Assembly (NCBI GenBank): GCA_922989275.2
Contig: OV277861.1
Coordinates: 48,585,623 to 48,649,622 of the forward strand
Length of the DNA: 64,000 nt
Direction: 5' to 3'
DNA from: Gari tellinella
Lineage: Eukaryota; Mollusca; Bivalvia; Cardiida; Psammobiidae
The translations under genes and the position numbers were made by a program. Every line of letters starts with the position of its first letter. Within the stretch, counting starts at the first letter, position 1. The notes below the pieces were generated by a model. The model had not been told where the DNA came from and ran no database searches. It worked only from the letters and a program-made list of their open reading frames with translations. Positions 53,279-63,823 of this stretch are shown here, piece after piece.

Positions 53279-53489
53279 CTTAACCCTTTCCCCCATAGAA
53301 GCGACTTTTAGCGTATTTAATATATTCCTCCCCTGAAGAAAATAGTTCCAGTTTATACCCTTGTGAACAATTACCATTTACAAATACAATGATTTTATAT
53401 AGCCTACAATGTAGCAGATTTTAGCTTAAAGCAGGCTGAAAGTCACCTGTCTTCAAAACTAGAAACAGTATATGAGGTAAAGGGATAAC
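53279..53489. mobile_element. Family B MITE, hairpin truncated
   Basis: The ends are TTAACCCTTTCCCCCATAG and TATGAGGTAAAGGG. Only TTAAAGCAGGCTGAAAGT is left of the hairpin. Confidence 0.8.
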
Positions 53490-53561
53490 AAAATAGACTT
53501 CCGTTCATTGACAACAGCCTAAGACTATATGCAGTGAAAAAGACACTATCAGTTTCGCATT

Positions 53562-53770
53562 TAACCCTAATCATGCTAAAATGTCGTCTACGTCAAATAA
53601 ATCGTCTGTGAAATGTATCAACATTAGTTTTATGCTTTTATAAACTGAAAATAAGTTGAATATGAGTCACACAAACGTTTGGATCTAGATCAGAACTCGT
53701 CTCGCGGCGTCTGATCTGGATCTTAACTGTTTGCAAATGTTAGGCAGGTCGCATTTAACATGACAAGGGT
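53562..53770. mobile_element. Family E MITE
   Basis: Left TTTAACCCTAATCATGC, hairpin GTTTGGATCTAGATCAG with a CTCGTCTCGCGGCG centre, right AACATGACAAGGGTTGA. Confidence 0.75.
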
Positions 53771-54084
53771 TGACCGTAATGAAATCCCACGCAAGATCAA
53801 TATAGTTGTGATTAGTGTCGACTGATTTTCATCTGCACCAATGTAGGGCCTGGCTAGACGCCTGATTACAGAATAGAACAGAACAGCTTGTACATGTTTA
53901 CATCGTCACACAAAACATTTACAGTCACGCTACTACAGTATTCGTACAACTCTATTTTTGTACATGGCCCTAGAACGATACCACAGACTCGCGCCTGGCT
54001 GGTTTCAAAGAGATTCGCCAGCCAGACACTGGGTCAATGGTATCGCTCAGGATTCAAATTTATCTTGAACTAAATATTACCCAT
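53771..54084. other. Unassigned, with an imperfect hairpin
   Basis: 53976-54045 folds: ACGATACCACAGAC and CTGGCTGG pair with CCAGCCAG and AATGGTATCG. Otherwise nothing. Confidence 0.45.
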
Positions 54085-54214
54085 TAGGTTTGACCTGGCA
54101 GTTTATGAATATTCCGCCTTTTTCCGTAAGCTATTTTTATCTTCAGGAAACAACTATACAGTGTATAATGAATGAAAGATGACTCGAATTGGATTATATT
54201 ATACATACAGTCAA

Positions 54215-54282
54215 CAGTGGCTCAGTCGTTATGTGACTGCGCTACCAGCTTTAGGGTAGTGAGTTCGGTCCCCGATAGAGTT
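54215..54282 (+). tRNA. tRNA-like sequence in T2
   Basis: GTGGCTCAGTCGTTATG resembles an A box. GAGTTCGGTCC (54261-54271) is a B box with one or two changes. The cloverleaf is not convincing. Confidence 0.4.
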
Positions 54283-54607
54283 TGTTTTGTATTATTTCTT
54301 GATTTTTAATTTTTTTAAATCTTTTTATTTTGCAAGTAGACGCATGCAAACTACGACATTTATGCAGTTATATAAAATAAAAGTACAGTGATACTGCCTA
54401 AGGAAATTTGGAGGGACAAGAACTTGTCCAAAAGAAGAGCTTATAGCAAACATCACGTTACGAAAAACATTCACGGATAACTCTCTATGTTACTTTGCTA
54501 TTTCGTTTAGCAGCAATTAGCAGTAAGTCGTACTTTACCAAAACGGCTACTGCTTTATTTCAATAAAAATATAATATATAAAAAAATAATTGAAGCCGAC
54601 GTTTAAA

Positions 54608-54695
54608 AAACGGTACAGAGAATCGAACCTACGACCCTAGCACTACGAGTCAATAACAGTATCAATAAATATTAAGCTACTGTGACACACTTTTT
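54608..54695 (-). tRNA. Second tRNA-like sequence in T2
   Basis: On the minus strand AGTAGCTTAATATTTATTG precedes a good B box GGTTCGATTC (54628-54619). The anticodon arm is unclear. Confidence 0.4.
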
Positions 54696-54902
54696 AATTA
54701 TCGGCTGGAGTATATTTCGTGAATATGTTATCCATCTATAAATAAAGTATACCAGCTAAAGTTGACGAAAAGTGATGACTGCCAGGTCAAACCTTATGGT
54801 CAATAGCAATTCAATTTACATGTGTAAATATATACGACGTACAGAAGAAATTATAAAGTATAAAGTAAACCGTGATGTAAAGCTATAAAGATAGAATTAT
54901 TT

Positions 54903-55040
54903 AACACATTCAGCCCTATCGACTAGCATACTCGTCATTTACTTACAGTGGACTTGTCGTATACTATCAGTACAGACCCAGGTCAGAGGGATCCTAGAGA
55001 AGTCATCTGATCAGGATATGTCCTGTTTATAAAAACGTTC
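54903..55040. repeat. Family F element
   Basis: TTAACACATTCAGCCCTATC and a hairpin with ACCCAGGTCAGAGG and CATCTGATCAGG match the layout at 2756-2912. Confidence 0.5.
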
Positions 55041-55164
55041 ACATAACGAAATTGCATAACCCTCTCATGATCAAATTATTCGGAAGATATTTGCCCCGTC
55101 ACCGATTTATTGTTGTCTGCTTCAGTATTGTTGTCTGCAAGACACGTTTCAGAGTTAGATTTAA

Positions 55165-55701
55165 AGCGACTCGCAACCAGATGGTGCATTAAAAATAGTG
55201 ATTTGTAAATATGTGTCAAACGCTTATATAAATGGTAAAGAATTAGTTTAAGATAAGAAATTCTGTTTAAAAAATGTATTTCAATAAAAAAAAAGTATTG
55301 GTCTCTGGTGGGATTCGAATCCGGGCCCCGGCATTGGCGGACAGAAGGCAAAATAGGGGAAACCGCTTAGACCAATGGACCACGGAACTATCCGTTTATC
55401 TCGGATCGATTTAACGTATTTCAATGTGTAGCGATCGAAAGTGCATACACCTTCACAATTCGGCTCGGGTTTATGTCTGAGCCCGTGTAGAGAAGCAACA
55501 ACAACAACTATACCGTCTACTAGTCGGTATAGAAAAACGATGGAAAATATCTAAAAATCTAAGATTCGGTGACGATTCTTGAGACTTTTTTTGGACTGAT
55601 CATATTTTTTTAATGTCAGAAGCCAAATAATGCCACAAATTTGCTTTTATTTGAGTATTTTATTTTATTTTGACAAGTACACCATCCGGTTGCGAGTCCC
55701 T
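55165..55701. mobile_element. Element T3, copy 2, nested in family E
   Basis: The ends are AGCGACTCGCAACCAGAT and ATCCGGTTGCGAGTCCCT. TTAA is duplicated at 55161-55164 and 55702-55705. It is homologous to 23329-23853. Confidence 0.9.
55305..55395 (-). tRNA. tRNA-like sequence in T3 copy 2
   Basis: On the minus strand GTCCATTGGTCTAAGCGG (A box) and GGATTCGAATCC (55322-55311, B-box region) are present, with a long variable region. It differs from copy 1 in the middle, so the two copies may not have kept one tRNA identity. Confidence 0.45.
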
Positions 55702-55910
55702 TTAAGATTGTATGATTTAATAAATATCGATAAGAGTGTCAAACAGTTTGGGTCCTGACCAGATGCCGCGTTACGCGGCGTCTGACCAAGACCCAAACTG
55801 TTTGCAAACGCGCTTTAAAGCGTCATTGAAAGTGAAAGGGTTAACACTTTCATTTCTGTCGACGAGTAAACGCGTCGTTTACTAACAATGCGCCTATGAA
55901 AATATATAAA

Positions 55911-56046
55911 TATTAGATGGCAGTTTGCGTGACATTCAAATTGTCAACCCGAGAAACAGAATGTCACCCCGAGGCCTAGCGGAGGGTGACATTCTTGTTT
56001 TCGAGGTTGACAATTTGAATGTCACGCAAACTGACATCTCATATTT
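55911..56046. repeat. Foldback element
   Basis: Arms GATGGCAGTTTGCGTGACA and TTCAAATTGTCAACCCGAG recur inverted. The loop has GAGGCCTAGCGGAGGG, similar in style to the family L loop. Confidence 0.8.
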
Positions 56047-56050
56047 ATTT

Positions 56051-56568
56051 TATTACACCTAGCTTATTAACACTGGGTTTGAATCGTCTCATTCTTATTT
56101 TACAAAATGTGTTGTGACTACCAATTTAGCGCGGACATGTACTTAACGCGGGAAATGACGTCGCAAGGTACGACGTCACATTGTTTATAATTATATTACA
56201 AGAAAGAAAGAAGAAGATTGAAGACACAGCGTCTTTTCATTGTCTAGTTGGCAAATATTCTCTGCCGAAATGATAGCAAATTGTTTATCAAGTTGGATTC
56301 TTGTAAGAATGTACAGAAAATGCCACAAGTTGATTAGGAGTTACCACTCTTTAAAACGTTATTTAGAGTTACCATAGCGAAAATCATACCATAGTCGACA
56401 GTACTTTAAAGAGTGGAGAAAAAAAATACTATCACTTAGAGTGACATCACAAAAAGAATATCATAAAGAGTGACAGTACATTTTGAGTAGATGTAAACGA
56501 CATGAAAAATGTTAGCTTTAGGTCTATGGGAAATTAACATTGTAACTCAAAGCTAGGTGTAATAAGTT
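56051..56568. mobile_element. MITE with TATTACACCTAGCTT ends
   Basis: TTATTACACCTAGCTTATTA at the left and AAAGCTAGGTGTAATAA at the right are inverted ends. The interior repeats AAAGAGTGACA and AAAGAGTTACC words. It is non-coding, with no second copy in the window. Confidence 0.7.
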
Positions 56569-56645
56569 CTCTTGTCGTGTGCAAGCTAAGATCTGAGGGT
56601 TCCTAAAGGAATCCTCCTATCAGGATCTACACCGTGGATGTATAC
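56569..56645. repeat. Family F hairpin
   Basis: Arms AAGATCTGAGGGTTCC and GAATCCTCCTATCAGGATC lie near TACACCGTGG. Confidence 0.45.
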
Positions 56646-56770
56646 ATAACATAACATAACATAACTTTATTGGCTCAACTATTTTTACAATGTTTCTTGC
56701 CATTTGAAGGCAAAACAAGATGAACATATTTACAGAGAAGCAATATATCACTGCAATACCGTTTACTGGA
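56645..56770 (-). mobile_element. LINE 3' tail with ATAAC repeats
   Basis: On the minus strand AATAAAG is followed by four to five GTTAT units, a tail typical of CR1-like LINEs. Only 3' UTR remains. Confidence 0.5.
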
Positions 56771-56810
56771 GTAAGGCAGTCTAATATAAACAGTTAGCAT
56801 TTCTATCATG

Positions 56811-57041
56811 TACAGTGGAGAAAACGTTATTCTTTCCCAAAAACGCGTTTACGCTAAAACTAACATTTCTAATGCAACATGTGTGGTAACCCGGCGTCTG
56901 ATCAGGCTCCAAACTGTTTGCCACTCTGATTTAAATAAACGTTTAGAATTGTCAAAAAGTTGTCAAAATCTCCATTTTATTACAATGCGTTTGCGTTTCG
57001 GTTGCGTCTAAACGGGAAAGAATAACGTTTCCCCCATTGTA
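56811..57041. mobile_element. Family A MITE
   Basis: The ends are TACAGTGGAGAAAACG and CGTTTCCCCCATTGTA. The left hairpin arm is lost; the right arm GATCAGGCTCCAAACTG remains. Confidence 0.8.
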
Positions 57042-57251
57042 TACGAACACAAATTGTAACTGGTTACCACTCACCCCTATCGACGACAAAGCAGTTTATC
57101 TGCCTCCAAACTGATTTGAACAATGCAACGAATCATTGGAAGAGAATATAGTATTTCCCCATTGTACAATATTCCGCTGTTACTTTCGTTTACAGAAGTC
57201 GCAACGATAGCGTTAGATGCCACAGCTTTCAGACGCCTGTGAAAAGCATAC

Positions 57252-57510
57252 GGCAGGGCGGCCATAAATTGAAATGAAATATCCTAAGATTTCCAAATTT
57301 GCATTTTTCAAGTGCGATTTAACGAATCGTACCTTTACCCCATAGCCTTTTTCTTGTTTTGTTGACGTGCGACCACTTAAAGCAGGCTGTAAGTAAAGCA
57401 GAATGCGCCTTAGGGCGCATTCTGCTTTACTTACAGCCTGCTTTAAGCTACCATGAACTGGGGAAAAATCCGGAGATTTAGGAAAAATTCGGAGAAATGG
57501 CAGCCCTGAT
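57252..57510. mobile_element. Family K MITE with family B-type core
   Basis: Left CAGGGCGGCCATAAATT and right GGAGAAATGGCAGCCCTGA. The interior has CCTTTACCCCATAGCC and the full family B hairpin with a GCGCCTTAGGGCGC centre. Confidence 0.75.
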
Positions 57511-57747
57511 ACAGTGGTAACTACCAGCGCATTAACTAATACAACCTTTTATGGTAAAACAAGTTTGTTTATTGAAAACAGTTCGGAGCCAGATAAGACG
57601 CCGGGTAAACATGATATTATTTCAAACTGGTTACCACTAAAATTAGTATAAATTGTTAGAAATTTAAAAGTAATGTATGTTTCTGCATTTTATTGTGTTT
57701 GTGTTTCGTTTGTGTATCAAACGGCAAGAAAACGTTTTCTCCGCTAT
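57510..57747. mobile_element. Family A MITE, worn
   Basis: Left TACAGTGGTAACTACC, directly against the family K end. The hairpin keeps AGTTCGGAGCCAGAT; right CGTTTTCTCCGCTATA. Confidence 0.65.
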
Positions 57748-57837
57748 AAAAGTCATATCGTGCTCCTAGTTTCCGTATCGATGTTAACAGCTTCAAATCT
57801 TAACCGCCTGCATGTCACGGACAGATGTGTGAAAACT

Positions 57838-58140
57838 CTTGCAAGCAGTTTGAATCCAGATGAGATGCAGAGTAGCTCGGTGTCTCATCTGGATCCAAGC
57901 TGTTTGATAGTGGTAAAACGTTTGGATCCTGATCAGACGACGAGTTAATCGGCATCTGATCTGGCTCCAACTGTTTTCAATGGCTATTATTGTTAAAGCA
58001 TCAACACTTTTATTCGGAATAGTGCGAAAAAAATCAAAACAATGATAGTTTTTTGGAAATACTTACGATTTAGGTTGATATGGTTGGCAAACCTGGCTAC
58101 CCGGCGTCTGCTATGAGTCCAAACTGTCTTAAATGTAAAT
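57838..58140. repeat. Three shared-type hairpins in a row
   Basis: 57840-57906 has TTTGAATCCAGATGAG arms. 57912-57975 has TTTGGATCCTGATCAG and GATCTGGCTCCAACTG. About 58088-58135 keeps one family A arm (ACCCGGCGTCTGC). Confidence 0.65.
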
Positions 58141-58223
58141 AATTGTTTTAGCAACAACGGAAAGAACAAGGCACACTCCATGGCATATTTAACTATTTCT
58201 CTTCAAAGTTTCATCGTCTGATT

Positions 58224-58609
58224 TACAGTGGAACCCCTCCAAACCGGAACCTCTAAATACCGAAATTCTCTCTAAACCGGACAAAAGCTTTGGTCCCGTT
58301 TCCAACACTTTATTATTTTTACACATTACACTATAAAAACACCCTTTTACCTCTTTGATTTATTCCTATACTGAAGAAAATTGTTAATAGATTCTAGCAG
58401 ATCATAGCTTAAAGCAGATTGAAAGTAAAGCAGAATGCGCCTTAATGCGCATTCTGCTTTACTTTCAATCTGCTTTAAGTGGACAGCTATCTTCCATACT
58501 ATAACAAGCTGTTTGGTAATGGGTTAAAATCCCTCTAAACTGGAAACCCCTCTAAACCGGAAGGTTTTGTTGTCCCCACACATGTCCGGTTTAGAGGGGT
58601 TTAACTGTA
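58224..58609. mobile_element. Family H MITE containing a family B body
   Basis: The ends are TACAGTGGAACCCCTCC and GAGGGGTTTAACTGTA. The interior is a family B body with TTAAAGCAGATTGAAAGT arms, a GCGCCTTAATGCGC centre and TGGTAATGGGTTAA. Confidence 0.82.
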
Positions 58610-58621
58610 ATTATCGCACAG

Positions 58622-58818
58622 CCAAACTATCGTCTGCATAGATAGTGCCGTCTGAAATATTTTTTTCAGGTGAGATTCAAGGATTTTCTGACTGAATAAA
58701 TATCGATACGTGTCATATAATTTGGATCATATTTAGACGCCGCGTGACGCGGCGTCTGATCCGGATCCAAACTGTTTGCATCGTCGGTTTAAGACGCATC
58801 CTGCAGTGAAAGAGTTCC
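58622..58818. mobile_element. Family E MITE
   Basis: ACTATCGTCTGCATAG, ATAAATATCGATACG and a hairpin with TTTGGATCATATTTAGACG and a CGCGTGACGCG centre. The right end is CAGTGAAAGAGTT. Confidence 0.7.
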
Positions 58819-58976
58819 GGTTTAACAAATCAGTCACAGATTGCTTGCACAGAAGTTTAGTAGACTTTTATTACCTTAAATCAGGAAGGTTATTGTAAAT
58901 ATAAAGGTTCTTATTACAAGTAGAAACAAAGTGATTGCAACAGATTGTCTCAGTTTTTTGTACTATTGCATATATA

Positions 58977-60028
58977 CTCAGCCAAAACAGAAAGTACCCA
59001 TCGTATATTTCTATCTATATACTAGGAACTGAAATATATTCTAAAAAATTTTATTGAAAAATAATTCCTTAATGACATTTTGTGAAAAATTGAAGTCGAT
59101 GCTATATTTTTTTAATGTAAAATATTGAGCGAAATGATATAGGGGTCGATTTAAAAAAATGACACTTTCCTTCACGAAAAAGAAGGATTTAATTTCAGTT
59201 TGAATGTGGTATAAGCACCCAAAATGGCTGTAAGTATTGAATTCAGAGTCACTATCTCATGTGTCCACCGTTTTGTCCAATGCATGTCGTGATGCGGCGG
59301 CGCATGCTGTTGACGTAATGCTGTAATAACGGCGCAGGCAAAGTGTGCCATTCAACTTGTTACGCTGCTGCCAATTCATTTACCGTGTTGATTGCGAGAT
59401 GTGTTTGAACACGAAGTCCTAGTTCGTCCCACACGTGTTTTATAGGACTTAAATCGGCACTTTTCACAGGCCAATCTCAGCCAAAAAGGAGGGTGTCCAC
59501 GTGTTACATTTACTCTACATTGAGTAAATTGTCAAGCTCCATATCTTATAAATTACTTTATCAACTCAAGTTTTGTTTGACGTTTTAAAGGCTCATAAAC
59601 TCACCGATGTATTCCAGTAAAACATTCAGATTAAACGACACATGCAACGAAAATTAAACACTTAACGTTTATTCTTATTTCACATCAAAGGGAGGTCATT
59701 TGATATTATAAGACTTTCTAGTCTTAATAACGCCGTAAAATTGTGACGAAGAAAGGTCTTATGTGATTTTATTTCCTTTAAGAAAAAGTTCTAGCTGTTG
59801 GATATGACTACAATTGTTTTTTCTTCTATGGAAAAGACAATCTATGCAAAAATGCTGTTTTCAGGAATAAGAGTTATAGACCTTTTATTTCCAATACAAT
59901 GTGCCAGTTTAGCCACAATTATTTCATATCGTCTGCTATTTACTATAAAATATAATTTAAGTACAGTTTATGTTTGAGACGCTGATAATTTAGAATACAA
60001 AAGTGGGTACTTTCGTTTTTGGCTGAGT
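58977..60028 (-). mobile_element. Tc1/mariner-type element, internally deleted
   Basis: Inverted ends ACTCAGCCAAAACAGAAAG and CTTTCGTTTTTGGCTGAGT are flanked by TA. At about 1050 bp it is shorter than a usual Tc1 element. Only the C-terminal part of a transposase is left. Confidence 0.85.
59252..59476 (-). pseudogene. Tc1 transposase C-terminal remnant
   Basis: On the minus strand DWPVKSADLSPIKHVWDELG matches the conserved block that carries the last catalytic acid of Tc1 enzymes. Here the usual Glu before HVWD is Lys. A stop follows ELAAA. It then reads VEWHTLPAPLLQHYVNSMRR and CIGQNGGHMR, the normal Tc1 tail. The DNA-binding domain and first two acids are missing, so the gene is dead. Confidence 0.85.
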
Positions 60029-60071
60029 ATAGATACATTTGCCCAACTAACCCATTTGTACTGCAAGAGCT

Positions 60072-60318
60072 TGGAGCCTGTCTTACGAAACGTCGTACGA
60101 CCGTTGAAAAAAGGTCGTAAGTCAAAACTTTTAAATAAATATAATCTATGATTTCTCCATCTAATCCTGTGTTGTGACATCTCTTTGGAATCGTCGTTTA
60201 AGCCGATTCCAAAGAGATTTACAAGACAGGTGTAGACGGAGATATAAAAAAAATATTTTAGAACTTTAGAATCTGATTTACGACAATATTTGTCCTTCGA
60301 TGTTTCGTAAGACGGGCC
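60072..60318. mobile_element. Foldback MITE at the LINE 5' edge
   Basis: GAGCCTGTCTTACGAAAC at the left and GTTTCGTAAGACGGGCCCC at the right are inverted. An inner palindrome TCTCTTTGGAATCG meets at TCGTTTAAGCCGA. Confidence 0.8.
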
Positions 60319-60324
60319 CCTGGA

Positions 60325-61895
60325 GTTCATTTCAAAAGCCAGGACTTAAAGTAAATTTCGATAAAACACATGTTATTTGGTTTGGTTCTAAAAAATACAG
60401 TTCAGAATCAATTAAGACAAAGTTCAAACTAGTGTGGGGCAATCAAGAGTTTAAGCTACTTGGTGTTAAATTCAATGTTGATTTGGACAAAATGATTAAG
60501 TTAAACTTTAATGAAAAAGTCCAATCTCTTAAACAAATGATACAATTTTGGAACAGAAGATTCATCACTCCAATTGGAAAAATAACAGTTATTAAAACAC
60601 TTTTCTTACCCCTATTCAACCATCTATTTATTGCATTACCGGATCCAAATGAGAGCATTTTAAAAATCTTAAATGAATTATTTTATAACTACCTTTGGAA
60701 AGGGCCTGCAAAAATTAAAAAAAGTGTTATTATCAAAGACTATACAGAAGGCGGCCTAAGAATGATAAACACACACAACTTTATTAAAGGTTTGAAATGT
60801 ACATGGATCAGAAGGCTATATCAAACAGATGCCTCCTGGACTACGTTAACACGTCACTTTTTAAATATTGAAAAGCTAATAAATAGCGGTCAGCACTATA
60901 CGGAAACAGTATCACACAAAACAAATAATATATTTTGGAAAGACGTTTTAAGAGCGTATACATCCTACTTAACGGCACTACCGGTTATAGAGAAAGAACA
61001 CTGTCTAAGATGTCCACTCTTTTATAACCCTCATATACAAATTGGAGGTAAATTTATCTTTTTAAAATCATGGTATGAAAAGGGAATACGATATGTGAAC
61101 GATCTTTACAAAAATAATAAAATACTTACTTTAAACGAATTTGAACAAGTGTACAATATAAAAGTGAATAGCTTATTCTTCATTGGAGTAACAAAATTAG
61201 TATCAAAATATGTAAACACTTACAGTAACACTGGCCCGGAAAATGACGTACAATATCCATTTATACCACACCTTTTCGAACGCGTCTTTAATAGTAAGTC
61301 TGGTAGTAGAGTTTTCTATGACATCCTAAATTTAAATGATGCTGAACCTACAAGCAAGGAAAAGTGGAACCTACACTATACTTTTACAAAATGTCAATGG
61401 AGTCTATTTTATAGTTTACCTTTTCACACAACACGAGATAGTAACTTACAATGGCTACAAGTAAGAATACTCCATAGACTACTACCAGTAAACACGTACT
61501 TGTTTACTCTAAAGTTACGTGACAATAATCTCTGTAGTTTTTGTAACAAACTACCAGAGACAATTCTTCATCTATTTTATAACTGCGAAAAAACATACTA
61601 CTTCTTAAAACTAGTTGAACGAATCCTAAATAATGTCAATGTAAATATACACTTAAATGAAGTTTCCATCCTATTTGGAGGGCAATGTGAAAAGTTAAAT
61701 TTATTATATCTATACCTAAAACAGTATATATATACTGCAAGACAATATAATTGCAATATGTGTATTGACTCCTTTAAAAGGTTCCTGGGACAAAAAATAG
61801 ATACAAATAGTCAAATAGCAATACAAAATAATACAGAGGATGACTTTGATGTCAAATGGGAAATACTTCGAAAACTGTATAATCTACTTGCATAA
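60325..61895 (+). CDS. LINE ORF2 C-terminal part (RT thumb to zinc knuckle), 5' truncated
   Basis: The open frame can start in-frame at 60300 within the neighbouring element, but LINE sequence starts near 60325. It reads KPGLKVNFDKTHVIWFG, FKLLGVKFNVDL, TPIGKITVIKTLFLP and GGLRMINTHNFIKGLK, the hallmark order of the region after the RT core in L1/Tx1 LINEs. It ends with CSFCNKLPETILHLFYNC, the zinc knuckle. No stops or frameshifts in 520 codons point to a recent insertion. Endonuclease and RT catalytic motifs are missing, so it cannot move. Confidence 0.88.
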
Positions 61896-62011
61896 AAACT
61901 AAACAAATCCATAACGCTTGAAACGCTCTTGATACAAAATAGAGGCATGTCTTCATATCTTTCATGTTATTTTCAGCACATTTTTTTTCTTTTTCCTTTT
62001 TTTTTATTATA

Positions 62012-62196
62012 TACAGTGGAAACTCGATACTTGGAACTCGATTTAAATCGGCTCACCAGTATTTCGTTTAAATCGATTTCGCCTAAGTCGAAGATATCCG
62101 TATTTCAAAGTTAAAACGTGACTAAGCCACGTTTTGGCTTTGAAATATAGGTATTTTCGAAGTAACACGAGTTCGAAGTATCGAGTTACGACTGTA
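62012..62196. mobile_element. Family G MITE in the LINE 3' UTR
   Basis: The ends are TACAGTGGAAACTCGATAC and GTATCGAGTTACGACTGTA with TA flanks. The centre is AACGTGACTAAGCCACGTT. Confidence 0.88.
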
Positions 62197-62351
62197 TGCA
62201 CACAAAAATTATGTTCAATATAATAGAGAATAAAATATTTAACATGTATTGTAAGGTGTAGAGTGGGATGGATCTCCGACCCACATACACCTATTCACGG
62301 AGATAATAAAATATTGAACTGAAAAAAAAAAAAAAAAAAAAAAAAAAAAAG

Positions 62352-62523
62352 CCAGTGGACGGATTAAACACCGAGTAACTTTATGTCTGATCAAACTTAA
62401 GTTTGCAAGCCACTCAAATAAGAATAAACATTCAACATCTAAAAATAGCCACGCACTTACGAGATTATTATAGTATTGCATAGGCGTTAGGTTTCGTTTA
62501 AAAAAAATTAACGTTTTCGCCCA
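62352..62523. repeat. Family A fragment
   Basis: GATTAAACACCGAGTAACTT, AAGTTTGCAAGCCACTC and AACGTTTTCGCCCAC keep the order of a family A right half. Confidence 0.5.
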
Positions 62524-62524
62524 C

Positions 62525-62657
62525 ATGACAGAAGAAATCGAGGGGTTTATGGTATATGTACAACGCGATACCTATTGATATTAATAAGTTGTACTTTATA
62601 TGGCTAGAAGCAAAGTACTTTGCTTAAAGCTGAAATAAAGAATTTGAATTTGAATAT
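62525..62657 (+). mobile_element. LINE 3' tail with GAATTT repeats
   Basis: AATAAAGAATTTGAATTTG at 62635-62654 is a short-repeat LINE tail. The preceding ~110 bp is 3' UTR. Confidence 0.5.
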
Positions 62658-62660
62658 TGA

Positions 62661-62920
62661 TACAGTGGAGACGTTATTCTCTCCCGTTAAATCGCAAACG
62701 AAACGCAAACGCATTGCATTAAAATGTAAAAAAACCAACGTAAAACAACTTTTGACGATCCTGACATTTTATTTTAATCTGAGTGGCAAGCAGTTTGGAG
62801 CCAGATCAGACGCCGGGTTACCCGGCGTCTGATATGGCTCCAAACTGTTTGCAAAGGAAATCATAGTTTTAGCGTAAACACGTTTATTGGGAAAGAATAA
62901 CGTCTTTTCCATACACTGTA
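62661..62920. mobile_element. Family A MITE
   Basis: The ends are TACAGTGGAGACGTTATTC and CATACACTGTA (slightly expanded). The full hairpin has a CCGGGTTACCCGG centre. Confidence 0.88.
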
Positions 62921-62937
62921 CCTCAGTAATCAAAATT

Positions 62938-63255
62938 ACAGTGGTGAAGGTATTACTCTTTCACGTTTGAGGGAAAGGAAACATTTGTGCACAAACGCAA
63001 TGCAATAAAATGGAGAAAATAACATATGTAATAACCATGAAGATTCAGCTTTATATTAGTATCAACCAGTGTGTGATCTGACCTGAATTTCCTTGCGTCT
63101 GATCTGGTTCCATACTGTTTGCACGGAACCAAATTGTTTTAGCACAAACAGGCTTATTGTGAAAGAATATAAGAATACCCCATGAGTGTTAATGTAGGAT
63201 AAGAATTTTCTCCACCGAGAGTCAGAAAATTCATGGGAGAATAACCTCTTTCTAC
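62938..63255. mobile_element. Worn family A MITE joined to a family L half copy
   Basis: TTACAGTGGTGAAGGTATTAC and TCTGATCTGGTTCCATACTG are family A. After GTGAAAGAATA a family L half (CCCCATGAGTGTTAATGTAG) follows to about 63250. At 52570 family L likewise sits in a family A end. Confidence 0.65.
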
Positions 63256-63423
63256 TTGGAATTATATTGCGCAGTTCCAATGACGTTTGTTTTTCATTAT
63301 TTTGTTCATCATAATGTTATGGCCATATTATGTTACAGTGATGGCTCATCAAAGACAGTTTGTTAAGATGTACTTGACGCTAATAAATTGTTTACTGATA
63401 AAGATTCAAGGTAGCATTTCATT
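63256..63423. other. Unassigned sequence
   Basis: No signal recognised. Confidence 0.35.
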
Positions 63424-63626
63424 TACAGTAAAACTTCTCTCTATTACGACCCCTTTATCATGCTGATTAGTAGTAGGTGTTTAAGACAAGTGACTGCTTA
63501 AAGTAATGTGACAGTAAATCAGAAAGCTCCTTAAGGAGCTTTCTGTTTTACTGTCACCTTGCTTTAAGCTGTCACCAGCTTTTATACACTAAATTAGCCT
63601 TCTTTTTAGTGGAGAGGTTTTACTGT
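63424..63626. mobile_element. Family C MITE
   Basis: The ends are TTACAGTAAAACTTCTCTC and GTGGAGAGGTTTTACTGTA. The full hairpin has GTGACTGCTTAAAGTAATG arms and a GCTCCTTAAGGAGC centre. Confidence 0.88.
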
Positions 63627-63709
63627 ACATGTACCATAAATTGCTTGTAAACAAATTTACAGCGTGTTACAATAAGGAAGCCCTTTCAATACATTGCAAA
63701 ACAAAAGAA

Positions 63710-63775
63710 ACAGTGAAGAACCTAATCAGAGGGTTCCTGTAGGGCCCCTCTGATCAGGATCTACATTGTTTGCAT
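63710..63775. repeat. Family F hairpin
   Basis: Arms AACCTAATCAGAGGGTTCC and GCCCCTCTGATCAGGATC lie beside TACATTGTTTGC. Confidence 0.6.
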
Positions 63776-63823
63776 AGGCTGTGTACTCATTACACGTCTA
63801 CCGTTTGGTAAAGGGCGAGCGTA

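Larger units (their letters stand above)
54085..54794. mobile_element. Element T2 with two convergent tRNA-like segments
   Basis: The ends are TAGGTTTGACCTGGCAGT and ACTGCCAGGTCAAACCT. A plus-strand tRNA-like segment lies near the left, a minus-strand one near the right. No protein is encoded. The layout copies T1, but apart from TTGACCTG the ends differ. Confidence 0.8.
55058..55848. mobile_element. Family E MITE split by T3
   Basis: Left AACCCTCTCATGATC. The body breaks at GAGTTAGATTTAA for T3 and resumes at GATTGTATGATTTAAT. The full hairpin has GTTTGGGTCCTGACCAG arms and a CGCGTTACGCG centre. The right end is AGTGAAAGGGTTAA. It also keeps the uninterrupted GCGCTTTAAAGCG site that is filled in the copy at 2252. 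Confidence 0.85.
60319..62350 (+). mobile_element. 5'-truncated L1/Tx1-type LINE
   Basis: The C-terminal half of ORF2 is followed by a 3' UTR and a 27-29 base A tail ending near 62350. A family G MITE lies in the 3' UTR (62012-62196). The 5' edge abuts a foldback element. A diverged piece of the same kind of 3' UTR lies near 50455-50675. Confidence 0.85.

Noticed and set aside
60300..60324. In-frame Met at 60300 as the true start of the LINE protein
   Set aside because: Those codons lie in the adjoining foldback element. The LINE is 5' truncated and has no native start here.
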